Source: Streptomyces lasiicapitis
Lineage (GTDB): Bacteria > Actinomycetota > Actinomycetes > Streptomycetales > Streptomycetaceae
DNA: 64,000 nucleotides
Assembly: GCF_014646335.1 (NCBI RefSeq)
Contig: NZ_BMNG01000010.1
Span: forward strand, 186,001-250,000
Reading direction: 5' to 3'
The notes under the pieces are model-generated. The model did no database searches. It had not been told where the DNA came from and was given only the letters and a program-made list of their open reading frames with translations. Position 1 is the first letter of the stretch. Every line of letters begins with the position of its first letter. Shown one piece after another: positions 16,057 to 24,958 of this stretch. A program made the position numbers and the translations under genes.

Positions 16057-19000
16057 ATGGACAGCATCCGATGGACGGTGCTCCCCGACGGCGTCGTCGA
16101 GGGCGACACCGTACGTGTCTCCGTTCTCGTCAGTCCCACCCTGACCGGGATCGACACCCTCGCCGGCTCCGGCTACTTCGTGGACTGGCCGCACCGGCTC
16201 ACCACCACACTTCTGCCCGGCCTGTGGCTGGAGTTCGACAACCCGCGGGACACGCTCGTCAAGCAGTGGCAGCCCACCGGCCGCTTTCCCGCCCACGAAT
16301 CCACGCTGTGGAAGACGCTGTTCACCGGCGACACCTACGTGGAGCGGCCCGAGGAACCGGCCGCGCTCGCCGCGGCCGAGCGCCGCACCCTGCGGTCGTA
16401 CCCGGGCAAGCTGGTGCACGACGAGGTGACGGGAGTGTACGAGGCCGTCGCCGTGTACACCACACGGAGCAGGCTCAACACGGAGTGGGCGCGCGAGGAG
16501 CGGATCCTCTGCGAGGAGCCGCCCACCGACCACCGCGGCTGGGAACTGCCCGCGCTGTACCGCGTGACCGACATCATCTCGTCGCAGGTGCTCGGTCTCG
16601 GCGCCGACGTACAGAAGGGGTTCGAGGCGGTGGAGCGCGCCCTCCGGCCGCGCGGCGACGGCCCGGACGCCGCCGCGGACCCCGACCAGGTGCCCCGCTA
16701 CATGGACCGCACCAGCGAGGAGTACAACCGCGAGGAGAACAAGCGGATGCTGCCGCTCGCGGAGGCGGCCCGCTTCTACGAACGCGGCAAGGAACCCGAA
16801 GGGCTCGCCGAGGAACCGCCGCACCGCGTGGACTTCCACGAGGCGTGCGGCCTCCTCGGCGACTACCCGGAGCTGCAGCGCCGCTTCGGCCTCGTCCTCG
16901 ACCTCAAGTTCACGATGCCCGCCGCCGTGCCCGACGGCGCGCGGGTCCGGGTGCGCTTCGACGACACCGTCACCGGCGACCCCGCGCTCAACGCCCCGGC
17001 CAAACGCCCCTGGACGAAGATCCGCTACACCCGGGGCAGCGTCTTCGAGGCGGGCCCCGGAACGGACGCCGTCCTCCTCGCGGGCCGCATGCTGAACCTG
17101 GGCGACCCCGAGTCCTGGCACCTCACCGAACTCGACGTGGACGGCGCGGCCCTCAAGCACATCGACTACGCCCGCTCCATCGACACCCAGGACAGCAGCG
17201 ACGTACCGTCCGGACAGGGCTCGGTCGCCGACCTGGTCACGGGCACCGGCACCCCGGCCGCCCGGGGCGCCGGCATCACCCTCCTGCACACCGACCGCGA
17301 CAAGCACCTCGCCGGGCGCATCGGCGCCGACGTCGACCGCACGACCTCGGCCACGGACGTCGACCTGACCGCCGAGGAGCTGGTGCGCGGCTACCGCGTG
17401 GACATCGGCCTCGTCGACCCCGTCACCGGCCGGGTCACGCAGTGGCGGTCGCTGCTGCGCCGCCGGGGCCGCTACACCGTCCGCCGCCCCGGCGGGCAGC
17501 CCGTCGAGATCCAGGTGCGCCCGGACGAGGGCACGGTGCGGGCCAGCACGGTGACCACGGACGCGGCCGACCGGCGGCAGCTCTACGGCCACCAGGCCGT
17601 GTTCGGCTGGCACGGCTGGAGCCTCGCCGCACCCCGGCCGGGGCGGACCATCGGGCTGAACGACGAGCCGGAGGAGCCCAATCCGCCGGTCTCGCCCGAC
17701 GTGCCGCTGGACACCAAGTTCACCGCGGAGCCGGGCTCCCTGCCCGCGCTGCGCTTCGGCCGGACGTACCGCATGCGGGCCAGGGTCGTCGACCTCGCGG
17801 GCAACAGCCTGGAGCACACGGCGAGCACCCCGGACGCCGTGCACTCGGACGCGATCACGTACGGCCGCTGGGAGCCGGTCCCGCAGCCGGTGGTCATCCC
17901 GCTCCTGCCGTTCAACGAGGGCGAGTCGACCGAACGGCTCGTCATCCGCAGCACGGTGACCGACGACGGCCGGGAGATCTCCACCGACGAGTACGTCCTG
18001 TGGCGCTCGGACGTGCCCGACCACGAGGCCGATTCACCGGTGGACCATCTGGACCGCCGCTACAAGGCGATCGCGGAACGGCATCTGGCGCCGCCGAAGA
18101 CGGCCCTGCAGATGGCCGAGGAACACGGCGTGTTCGACGCCGCGTTCGGTGCGGGCAAGCCCGAGCGGCTGCGCGACGAGTACTTCACCGTCGCCTCCCG
18201 CGAGGCCGGGTCGTTCCTGGACACCAAGGTGCGCGAGCCGGAGTGGCCGTACCTGGAGCACGATCTGCTGCTCGAGAACAGCATCCACATCGCCAAGCAC
18301 GACGTGCACGACCCCGTGCCGCTCACCGAGCTGCCGCTGTCCCGGCGCGGTTTCCCGCTGGCGCAGGGCGAGTTCGTGGTGCACGACTCGGACCGGTTGA
18401 TCCTGCCGTATCTCCCGGACGTCCTCGCCGAGGGCGTCATGCTGCGCGGTCTGCCCGGCGACCGCGAGAACCGCAAGATCCCCTTCCCCGGGCCCTGGCC
18501 GCAGGCCAAGCCGTTCAAGCTGCGCATCAAGGAAGGCACGGACGAGCCGCACTGGCACGACATCGGGTTCGAGCGGGTCCTTGAGGTGTTCCTGCCCAAG
18601 GGCGAGATCGCCACCGTCAGGCTGAGCTGCTATCTCGACCCGCGGAAACTGCCGCTGCTGCGCCAGTGGGGTCTGCTGACGGGCTCGCGGTTCTGGGCCG
18701 AACTGCCCGAGCGCGACAAGGCGTTCGTGACCCGGGCCAGCGCCGACGGAGAGAACTGGATGCTCACCCCCTGGGTCGAGATGACCCTCGTGCACGCGGT
18801 GGAGAAGCCCGTGCAACCGCCGGAGCTCGATCAGCTCGCCGCCGGCCGCGACGCCGAGCAGACGGCGGCCCGGCTGACGGCCCGCCTGAGCAGCCACTCC
18901 GAGAGCAGCGGCCACGTCGAGCTGGACGCGCACTGGAGCGAGTGGCTGGACGACGTCACGCAGGCCGCGCCCACCCGCATCGACGGGCACACGCACCTGG

Positions 19001-20199
19001 AGGACGTCACGCTGGGGTACGACGAGGATCTGGCGGCGGTCCACCGCACGCACGAGTTCGGCGACACCCTGCACCGCAACGTCCGCTACACGCCGACGGC
19101 CGTCACCCGCTTCCGTGAGTACTTCCACCCGAGCATCACCCAGGACCGCGCCAAGGTCATCCGGGTCGGCCCGACGAGTGCCCCGCTTGCGGTGCCCAGT
19201 TCGCGCCGCCCGGAGCCGCCGGTGGTGGCGTACGTCGTACCGACGTTCCGCCGGGAGCGGACCGTCGACCACCAGCAGGTCGCCGTCACCCAGCAGCGCA
19301 CGGCGGCGGGCCTGCGCGTCTACTTGAACCGTCCCTGGTACTCCTCCGGCGACGACGAGATGCTCGCCGTCGTCCTGGATCCGGGCGCGGACGTGCCGGA
19401 GATCCTCGCCACCCGCTGGGGCGTGGACCCCGTCTGGGCCGCGACACCGCCCCTGCCGAAGCCGTCGGCCGCGCACTTCCCGAACGCGGCGAAGCGGCTG
19501 ACGGGGCTGCGCCTGGCCGAATCACCGGACAGCGCCCCGGTGTTGGCGGACGCGGTGGCCTTCACTCCGGAGTACCACCAGGAGCGGCGGCTCTGGTACG
19601 TCGACATCGACGTGGACTTCGGCGCGGGCGCCGGTGACGCGGCGTACTTCCCGTATCTGCGGCTCGCCCTGGCCCGCTACCAGCCGTACGCGGTCGACCC
19701 GCTGCACCTGTCGAAGGTGGAGCGCGCGGAGTTCGCCCAGGTGCTTCCGCCGCGTACGCTCGTCGGCCGCCGCGAGGGCGACCGCCTCGGCATCCGCATG
19801 ACCGGCCCGGCGACGTACAACGAACTCGGCGAGATCAGCGGCACCGGAGCGGTGGCGGCCGCCGCGAGCCGCCGGGTCGTGGTGACCCTGCAGACCCGGG
19901 CGAGCCTCGGCGAGGACGACATGGACTGGAAGCAGGCCGGGACTCCGGTGGAGCTCGCCTGCAAGGCGGAGGGCGGCGGTTTCGTCTGGAGCGGCGGCCC
20001 CACGGCGCCGACGGGGCAGTTGCTGACGCTGTACCGGCTGCTTGTGCAGGAGTACGAGCTGTACCGCACCGACGCGGACACGGCCACCGACACGGTCACC
20101 GTGAACGGCCAGGCGGTGCCCGCCGCGCGGCGCCTGGTGCACGCGGACTACTTCGGTCTGACGGTCGGTCTGCTGGGGCGGATCGACTTCGAGTTGTGA
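16057..20199 (+). CDS. Giant protein B of an uncharacterised two-gene unit (1380 aa)
   Basis: A 1380-residue protein, again with no signal peptide or membrane helix. It opens with IRWTVLPDGVVEGDTVRVSV and SGYFVDWPHRL, which I believe marks a sparsely distributed family of very large bacterial proteins without assigned function. Around residues 565-590 RFGRTYRMRARVVDLAGNSL reads like a fibronectin III or Ig-type strand pair. Other parts are mixed, with LDDVTQAAPTRIDGHTHLED and a tail GLTVGLLGRIDFEL. GGAGGT at 16041-16046, inside the end of gene A, serves as its ribosome-binding site 10 bp before ATG. No catalytic signature could be defended. Its strict pairing with gene A suggests a two-subunit structure or a surface-assembled machine. 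Confidence 0.85.
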   Translation: MDSIRWTVLPDGVVEGDTVRVSVLVSPTLTGIDTLAGSGYFVDWPHRLTTTLLPGLWLEFDNPRDTLVKQWQPTGRFPAHESTLWKTLFTGDTYVERPEEPAALAAAERRTLRSYPGKLVHDEVTGVYEAVAVYTTRSRLNTEWAREERILCEEPPTDHRGWELPALYRVTDIISSQVLGLGADVQKGFEAVERALRPRGDGPDAAADPDQVPRYMDRTSEEYNREENKRMLPLAEAARFYERGKEPEGLAEEPPHRVDFHEACGLLGDYPELQRRFGLVLDLKFTMPAAVPDGARVRVRFDDTVTGDPALNAPAKRPWTKIRYTRGSVFEAGPGTDAVLLAGRMLNLGDPESWHLTELDVDGAALKHIDYARSIDTQDSSDVPSGQGSVADLVTGTGTPAARGAGITLLHTDRDKHLAGRIGADVDRTTSATDVDLTAEELVRGYRVDIGLVDPVTGRVTQWRSLLRRRGRYTVRRPGGQPVEIQVRPDEGTVRASTVTTDAADRRQLYGHQAVFGWHGWSLAAPRPGRTIGLNDEPEEPNPPVSPDVPLDTKFTAEPGSLPALRFGRTYRMRARVVDLAGNSLEHTASTPDAVHSDAITYGRWEPVPQPVVIPLLPFNEGESTERLVIRSTVTDDGREISTDEYVLWRSDVPDHEADSPVDHLDRRYKAIAERHLAPPKTALQMAEEHGVFDAAFGAGKPERLRDEYFTVASREAGSFLDTKVREPEWPYLEHDLLLENSIHIAKHDVHDPVPLTELPLSRRGFPLAQGEFVVHDSDRLILPYLPDVLAEGVMLRGLPGDRENRKIPFPGPWPQAKPFKLRIKEGTDEPHWHDIGFERVLEVFLPKGEIATVRLSCYLDPRKLPLLRQWGLLTGSRFWAELPERDKAFVTRASADGENWMLTPWVEMTLVHAVEKPVQPPELDQLAAGRDAEQTAARLTARLSSHSESSGHVELDAHWSEWLDDVTQAAPTRIDGHTHLEDVTLGYDEDLAAVHRTHEFGDTLHRNVRYTPTAVTRFREYFHPSITQDRAKVIRVGPTSAPLAVPSSRRPEPPVVAYVVPTFRRERTVDHQQVAVTQQRTAAGLRVYLNRPWYSSGDDEMLAVVLDPGADVPEILATRWGVDPVWAATPPLPKPSAAHFPNAAKRLTGLRLAESPDSAPVLADAVAFTPEYHQERRLWYVDIDVDFGAGAGDAAYFPYLRLALARYQPYAVDPLHLSKVERAEFAQVLPPRTLVGRREGDRLGIRMTGPATYNELGEISGTGAVAAAASRRVVVTLQTRASLGEDDMDWKQAGTPVELACKAEGGGFVWSGGPTAPTGQLLTLYRLLVQEYELYRTDADTATDTVTVNGQAVPAARRLVHADYFGLTVGLLGRIDFEL

Positions 20200-20229
20200 G
20201 AGCCGAGCGGTGTCAGGCCACGGGCGCCG

Positions 20230-20901
20230 TCACACGATCGGAGGTCCGGCGATGCGGTAGCCCACCCCGGGCGTCGTCGTGACGACCGGCGGGCCGCCCA
20301 GCTTGCGCCGCAACCGGCCGATGGTGACGGTCACCGTGTTGGTGAACGGGTCGGCGTTCTCGTCCCACACCTGCTCCAGGAGGTCCTCGGCGCTCAGGAA
20401 GCCCGGGCTGGCGCGCAACAGCGCCTCCAGGACGGCGAGTTCCTTGACGGAGAGGTCCAGCGGGCGTCCGTCGCGCAGGGCGGTGCGGCGTATCGGGTCG
20501 AGTTCGAGGCCGGCGGCGCGCAGTGTGCGGGCGCGCGCGGCCGGTCTGCGGCGGGCCAGGGACCGGAGGCGCAGGATGAGTTCCGGGAAGTGGAAGGGCT
20601 TGGCGAGGTAGTCGTCGGCGCCGAGCGTCAGACCGGTGACGCGGTCGCCGGGCGCCCCGGCGGCCGTCAGCATGAGCACCATCGCGCGGTCGTCCCGCTC
20701 GGTGATCATCTGGCACAGAGTGTCACCGTGCAGGCCGGGCAGATCGCGGTCGAGGACCACGACGTCGTACGCGTTGACGTCCAGCTTCGCGGCGGCGGTC
20801 AGCCCGTCGTGCGCGACGTCGACGGCCATGCCTTGATCCCGCAGTCCTTCGGCGACGACTTCGGCGAGCGTCCGCGCGTCCTCCACGACCAGCACTCTCA
20901 C
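20230..20901 (-). CDS. OmpR/PhoB-family response regulator
   Basis: A 223-residue response regulator. The receiver domain starts MRVLVVEDARTLAE with the phosphoacceptor about D51 (VVVLDRDLPG), the conserved Thr region MLTAAG and Lys in YLAKPF. The C-terminal winged helix (about 125-220) has LDLSVKELAVLEALLR and the recognition-helix segment NTVTVTIGRLRRKLGGP, ending in VVTTTPGVGYRIA. The GTG at 20901 was chosen because GAGGTG lies about 5 bp upstream and it gives the normal N-terminus. Its GTG overlaps the TGA of the upstream histidine kinase gene, so kinase and regulator are translationally coupled. The regulon is unknown; the divergent permease gene is a plausible target. Confidence 0.93.
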   Translation of the reverse strand: MRVLVVEDARTLAEVVAEGLRDQGMAVDVAHDGLTAAAKLDVNAYDVVVLDRDLPGLHGDTLCQMITERDDRAMVLMLTAAGAPGDRVTGLTLGADDYLAKPFHFPELILRLRSLARRRPAARARTLRAAGLELDPIRRTALRDGRPLDLSVKELAVLEALLRASPGFLSAEDLLEQVWDENADPFTNTVTVTIGRLRRKLGGPPVVTTTPGVGYRIAGPPIV

Positions 20902-22124
20902 GGCGTCACCTCGTCGAACCTTTGCGAACCTGCGAACCCTTGCGAACCGGCCGCCGAGGGCAGCGCCGCCGACACCGTTGGCACCGCCGTCACACGCAGC
21001 GCCACCGTGACGCACAGGCCGCCCTCCGGCCGGGCCACGAGCACCAGTCGGCCGCCGTGTGCCGCGACGATCGCCGCGACGATCGACAGCCCGAGGCCGG
21101 AACTCCCCTCCGGACCTGTCCGGTCGGCGCCGAGCCGCGCGAACGGCTGCGTGAGCCGGTCCACCTGGTCCTGGTCGAGGACGTGCCCGCCGGTCTCGAC
21201 GACGAGGCGTGCCTCGGTGTCATCGTGTGCGGTGGTGAGCCGGATCCAGCCGCTGTCCTCGTTGTGCACGATCGCGTTGTCGACGAGGTTCTCCACCATC
21301 CGGGACAGCAGCGCCGGGCTGCCCCGCGTCCAGGAGTCCGGCGGCAGCCCGGCGTCGACGGTCAGTGTTCTCGCGGCGATGTCGTCGGCCCGCGCGGCCA
21401 GCGCTTCCGCGGCCAGGGCGCCGAGCGACACGGGGGTCCGGTCGGTGAGGGTGCCGTGCTGGGCGCGGGCAAGGACGAGGAAGCCGTCAAGGAGGTGGTC
21501 CACGCGGTCCAGTTCGGTCCGCAGGCGTCCTGCGAGCGCGAGGGTCTGCGCGGCGGGCGCCGGTTTGGCCACGGCCACGTCCAGTGACGGCCGCATCGTC
21601 GCCAGTGGCGTACGGAGTTCGTGCGAGGCGTTGCCGACGAACCGGCGTTGCGCGACGAAGGAGGCTTCGAGACGCTCCAGCAGACCGTCGACGGTGTCGG
21701 CGAGTTCCTTGACCTCGTCGACGGGTCCGGCGACGGCGAGTCGCTGATGCAGGTTCTCCGCGGAGATACGCCGCGTCGCCGCGGTGATCAGTCGCAGCGG
21801 GCGCAGCACCCGGCCGGCGAGGACGCGGCCGAGCAGGAGCGAGACGCCCACCATCACCGCGAGGGCGATCAGCGATCCGACCAGCATCTGGCGGTCCTGC
21901 TGCCCCTGCGCGTCCGCGAGTTGCCGCTCCAGGTCCCGGATGTGCTGCTGGGCGGCGGCGAGGCCCGCGCGCTCGGCCGGGGGCTGTTCGGGAGCGGCGC
22001 TGGTCAGCTCGGTGCCGGACATCAGATAGGTCAGGGCGAGCAGCGCGACCGCGGACCCGAGGAATCCCGCGGCGTACAGGATCGTGAAGCGCCGTCCGAC
22101 GGTTCCGCTCCGCAGCTTGCGCAT
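20898..22124 (-). CDS. Sensor histidine kinase, HAMP-containing
   Basis: A 408-residue sensor kinase. Two transmembrane helices (about 12-34 and 82-104) bracket a short extracytoplasmic sensor of about 45 residues with a coiled-coil look (AAAQQHIRDLERQLADAQGQ). HAMP follows (RVLRPLRLITAATRRIS), then the HisKA box FVGNASHELRTPLA with H about 168, and the HATPase with NLVDNAIVHNED and GSSGLGLSIV. The glycine/aspartate-rich G1 position reads VETGG rather than the usual DxGxG, so ATP binding could be altered. ATG at 22124 is preceded by GGGGAGAGG. It partners the response regulator it overlaps by 4 bp. Confidence 0.9.
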   Translation of the reverse strand: MRKLRSGTVGRRFTILYAAGFLGSAVALLALTYLMSGTELTSAAPEQPPAERAGLAAAQQHIRDLERQLADAQGQQDRQMLVGSLIALAVMVGVSLLLGRVLAGRVLRPLRLITAATRRISAENLHQRLAVAGPVDEVKELADTVDGLLERLEASFVAQRRFVGNASHELRTPLATMRPSLDVAVAKPAPAAQTLALAGRLRTELDRVDHLLDGFLVLARAQHGTLTDRTPVSLGALAAEALAARADDIAARTLTVDAGLPPDSWTRGSPALLSRMVENLVDNAIVHNEDSGWIRLTTAHDDTEARLVVETGGHVLDQDQVDRLTQPFARLGADRTGPEGSSGLGLSIVAAIVAAHGGRLVLVARPEGGLCVTVALRVTAVPTVSAALPSAAGSQGFAGSQRFDEVTP

Positions 22125-22285
22125 GGCCCTCTCCCCCCCGCTCGGATCCGGCCGGTCGCGCCGGGCCCGCCGATTCGACCTGGTCCGCCGCATCCGGCCG
22201 GACTCAGGATGCCCCGCCGCGCCTAACAGCGGTATGACAGGGGCGGTTCGGGCCGCGTTATGCCCGCGTCCGTAGAACCGGATTC

Positions 22286-23806
22286 ATGCATGCGACCCAT
22301 GAACTCCTCCGTCGGGAGTGGACCAGGTTCCGGCGTCCGGCCCGGCTGATCGCGATGGTGGCCGCGGTTCTGGCCGTCGTCGCCGTCGGTCTGCTCCACG
22401 CTGCCGGCAACCGCGCCTCCTGCGACGGCCCGTGCCCCGCCGATCCGACCGGACCCGACGGCTCGCTCGTCAACGACCAGTTCTCCTTCGCGCACCGGGA
22501 CCTGGGCGAGAACGGCAGCATCACGGCCCGCCTCACGTCCATGACGGGCACGATCACCTATCCGCCGCCGGACCACGACGAGATCGTCCCGGGCCTGGTG
22601 CCGTGGGCGAAGGCCGGGATCATCATCAAGGACGGCGTCGGCCAGGGATCCTCGTACGCCGCGTTGATGGTCACCGGCGGCCACGGCGTGCGGATGCAGC
22701 ACGACTACCGCCATGACGTCGCGGGCAGCGACAGCGGGGTCTCGGCCGGGTCGCCGCGCTGGCTGCGCCTTACGCGGTCGGGAGACACCGTCACCGGCCA
22801 CGAGTCCGCCGACGGCAAGCGGTGGACGAAGGTCGGAACGGCACTCCTGTCCGGGCTGCCCAAGACCGTCCGGGTCGGCCTGTTCGCCACCTCTCCGGGC
22901 GACCTGACGCTGCGGCCCACCGGCCTCGGGGGCGCGACGGAGGAGGTGCGCTTCACGCAGGCAGGCGGTGTCTTCGACCGCGTCGCCCTCAAGGGCGCGC
23001 CACCCGCGAAGGGCTGGTCCAAGGACACGGTCGGCGAGATGAACCGGACCGACTGGGAGAAGTACCACAAGGCGTCCGGGGTGGTGGAGGCCAATGGCAC
23101 GATCACCGTCACCGGCACGGGAGACATCGGGCCGGGAGCCACCGAGGGCGGTGCCCGCCCGCTGGAGCGCGCCCTCGGCGGCCTGTCCCTCGGGCTGGTC
23201 GTCGTGCTCGTGGTCGCCGTCCGGTTCGGCACCTCCGCGTACCGTCTCCCGCGCACGGACGGCCCACCGGTCACCCGCCGGGAGCTCGCGGCGAAGGCAG
23301 TCGTCGTCGGAGGCGTCACGTTCGTGACCGGTCTCGTCGCCGTGGGCACCGTGATCCCGGCGGGCCTGTCGATCCTGGAGGGGAACGGGGTCACGGTCCT
23401 CGAGGTGTCCACGTTCACCGGGGTGCGGGTCGTCGTCGGCACGGCAGCGGTGCTCGCCCTCGCCGCGGTGCTGGCCCTCACGCTCGGCGCGCTGCTCCGC
23501 CGTACCTGGCTCGCGCTCGTGGTCGCCGTCCTGACGATCGCGGTCCCGTACGCGGTGACCTCGTTCCCGCTCCTCGCCGACGGCCCGGCACAGTGGCTGC
23601 TGCGGGTCACTCCTGCCGCCGGTTTCGCCGCCCAGCAGACCCTCGTCGAATTTCCGCAGGTCGTCGCCCACTACGCGCCCTCCGCCGGGTACTTCCCGCT
23701 TCCGTGGTGGGCCGGGATCGCCGTGCTGTGTACGTACACGGCGATGCTTCTGGGACTCGCGCTGAGCCGCCTGCCGCAGGGCGAAGGCTCTCGTCCGCTC
23801 GGGTGA
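22286..23806 (+). CDS. ABC-2-like permease with embedded beta-sandwich domain
   Basis: A 506-residue membrane protein. After the cytoplasmic start MHATHELLRREWTRFRRPAR there is one helix (about 20-40). A large extracytoplasmic domain of about 230 residues follows, with WAKAGIIIKDGVGQGSSYAA, HGVRMQHDYRHDV and SPRWLRLTRSGDTVTGHESA; this is the pattern of DUF1349/laminin-G-like jelly rolls that bind carbohydrates. At least five more helices occupy residues 300-495. The N-terminal HELLRxEWTRFR motif is typical of ABC-2 permeases of Streptomyces. No ATPase gene is adjacent, so it must use a partner encoded elsewhere. It is divergent from the two-component genes, which may control it. Confidence 0.78.
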   Translation: MHATHELLRREWTRFRRPARLIAMVAAVLAVVAVGLLHAAGNRASCDGPCPADPTGPDGSLVNDQFSFAHRDLGENGSITARLTSMTGTITYPPPDHDEIVPGLVPWAKAGIIIKDGVGQGSSYAALMVTGGHGVRMQHDYRHDVAGSDSGVSAGSPRWLRLTRSGDTVTGHESADGKRWTKVGTALLSGLPKTVRVGLFATSPGDLTLRPTGLGGATEEVRFTQAGGVFDRVALKGAPPAKGWSKDTVGEMNRTDWEKYHKASGVVEANGTITVTGTGDIGPGATEGGARPLERALGGLSLGLVVVLVVAVRFGTSAYRLPRTDGPPVTRRELAAKAVVVGGVTFVTGLVAVGTVIPAGLSILEGNGVTVLEVSTFTGVRVVVGTAAVLALAAVLALTLGALLRRTWLALVVAVLTIAVPYAVTSFPLLADGPAQWLLRVTPAAGFAAQQTLVEFPQVVAHYAPSAGYFPLPWWAGIAVLCTYTAMLLGLALSRLPQGEGSRPLG

Positions 23807-23877
23807 CACCCGCGTACGGGCCGCGGTTCGGGGCATGCGATCGGTGTCCAAGAGCCGCGGAGCTACGGGAGGTTGCC

Positions 23878-24318
23878 GTGGTGCACTCCCCAGAGGAGCA
23901 GCGGGTGTGCGGGGAATGGCGACACGAGGGGCCGACGTCGGCGGCGCAGGCCCGCGCGATGGCGCGGGACTTCATGGCATCCGTCGGATACGACGACGAG
24001 AAGCAGCGGGACGCGGTCCTCCTCGTCGTCTCGGAGCTGGTCACCAACGCGCTGCGGCACGGGTGCGGGGTGACCGGCTTCCGGCTCAGTCACCACGCAC
24101 GAGGACTCACCGTGTCGGTGCGCGACGCCGGGAGCCACGCGCCGCGGACGCGGCCGCTCGATCCGGAGCGGCCCGGCGGCTTCGGCCTGCACCTGGTGCG
24201 CTGCCTCACCGAGGGCGTGGACGTGGAATGGCGCCCGGGCGGCAAGAGCGTACGGGCGACCGTTCCGCGCCACCGCTGGTGGCAGCAAGAGCACGAGGCT
24301 CGCTTTCCTCGTGGTTGA
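23878..24318 (+). CDS. RsbW-like ATP-binding protein (anti-sigma regulatory kinase family)
   Basis: A 146-residue stand-alone GHKL ATPase of the HATPase_c_2 type abundant in Streptomyces. The N box is VVSELVTNALRHG, the G1 box VRDAGSHAP and the G2 box PGGFGLHLV. Helix AQARAMARDFMASVG precedes the N box as in RsbW and SpoIIAB. GTG at 23878 follows GGGAGG by 5 bp; GTG at 23881 is equally possible. Such proteins bind anti-anti-sigma factors or sigma factors. The SigB-type sigma factor gene about 1.5 kb away on the other strand is a candidate partner, but without evidence beyond proximity. Confidence 0.88.
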   Translation: MVHSPEEQRVCGEWRHEGPTSAAQARAMARDFMASVGYDDEKQRDAVLLVVSELVTNALRHGCGVTGFRLSHHARGLTVSVRDAGSHAPRTRPLDPERPGGFGLHLVRCLTEGVDVEWRPGGKSVRATVPRHRWWQQEHEARFPRG

Positions 24319-24390
24319 GCGTGCCCAACGGCCGTACGATGGTCGGGGTTCTGCCCCGCTGCGGGGCGACACAGGGCGGGTGAGGCTGAC

Positions 24391-24765
24391 GTGGAACCAC
24401 CGGACGTGGAAGCACGCGATCCCGAGCGAGAGCCGCCGACACCGCCGGACTCCTCCGCCGTGGCGGCCCAGGAGGAGGAGATCTGCGCCCTCCGCGAGGA
24501 AGTGGGCCAGCTCAAGCAGGCGGTACGTTCCCACGCCACCGTCGACCAGGCCATCGGCGCGCTCGCCGCGATCTCCAACATCCGGCCCGAGCAGGCGTGG
24601 GACGTGCTGGCGGAGGTCTCCCAGCACACGAACCTCAAGCTCCGCCTCGTCGCCGAGCAGGTGGTCGAGTGGACCTGTGACGGGGAGCTGTCCGAGGAGG
24701 TCAGGCGCGCGCTGCAGGAGAGCCTCGCCCGGCAGGAGCAGTGCGACCCGCCGCAGGACTCGTAG
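24391..24765 (+). CDS. ANTAR-domain protein (RNA-binding antitermination family)
   Basis: A 124-residue protein consisting of an acidic, proline-rich N-terminus, a helix EEEICALREEVGQLKQAV that may form a coiled coil, and an ANTAR domain: ATVDQAIGALAAISNIRPEQ then AWDVLAEVSQHTNLKLRLVA. There is no receiver or GAF/PAS input domain, so it is the short form that is probably controlled by dimerisation or a partner protein. ANTAR proteins bind paired hairpins in nascent RNA to prevent termination. GTG start at 24391 with a weak GAGG upstream. It follows the RsbW-like gene by 72 bp and the two may be co-transcribed. Its last codons lie in a threefold 23-bp repeat. Confidence 0.82.
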   Translation: MEPPDVEARDPEREPPTPPDSSAVAAQEEEICALREEVGQLKQAVRSHATVDQAIGALAAISNIRPEQAWDVLAEVSQHTNLKLRLVAEQVVEWTCDGELSEEVRRALQESLARQEQCDPPQDS

Positions 24766-24813
24766 CAGGACCGCCGCGGGACTCGTAGCAGGACCCCCGC
24801 GGGACTCGTGAGC
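24745..24813 (+). repeat. Three tandem copies of a 23-bp sequence across the ANTAR stop codon
   Basis: Units at 24745-24767, 24768-24790 and 24791-24813 share the pattern G-[GA]-A-C-C-N-C-C-G-C-[GA]-G-G-A-C-T-C-G-T with only a few changes. The first copy encodes the last residues (PPQDS) and the TAG stop of the ANTAR gene. Because 23 is not a multiple of three, the copies do not extend the protein in frame. It looks like a recent slippage or unequal-crossover event. Confidence 0.8.
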
Positions 24814-24846
24814 TGTCCGCGGGGCTCCAGCATCGTGTCTTCATGC

Positions 24847-24878
24847 CTCTGTCCCCGCGTCCGGCTGCGGGGACAGAG
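24847..24878. terminator. Bidirectional hairpin terminator
   Basis: Perfect 12-bp arms CTCTGTCCCCGC (24847-24858) and GCGGGGACAGAG (24867-24878) flank an 8-nt loop. It sits between the plus-strand ANTAR gene and the convergent minus-strand sigma-factor gene. There is no U-tract, as is usual in Streptomyces. Confidence 0.75.
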
Positions 24879-24958
24879 CCAGAAGAGCTCACTGCCGAAC
24901 TCTCCCGGGAGCAGTCCGGTCGTGCTCTCCACGGACCGGGTTTCCCGGAACGGCCGGA

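Noticed and set aside
15460..18024. Minus-strand open frame of 854 codons within the giant genes
   Set aside because: Antisense shadow with no motif; it arises from codon bias of the plus-strand genes.
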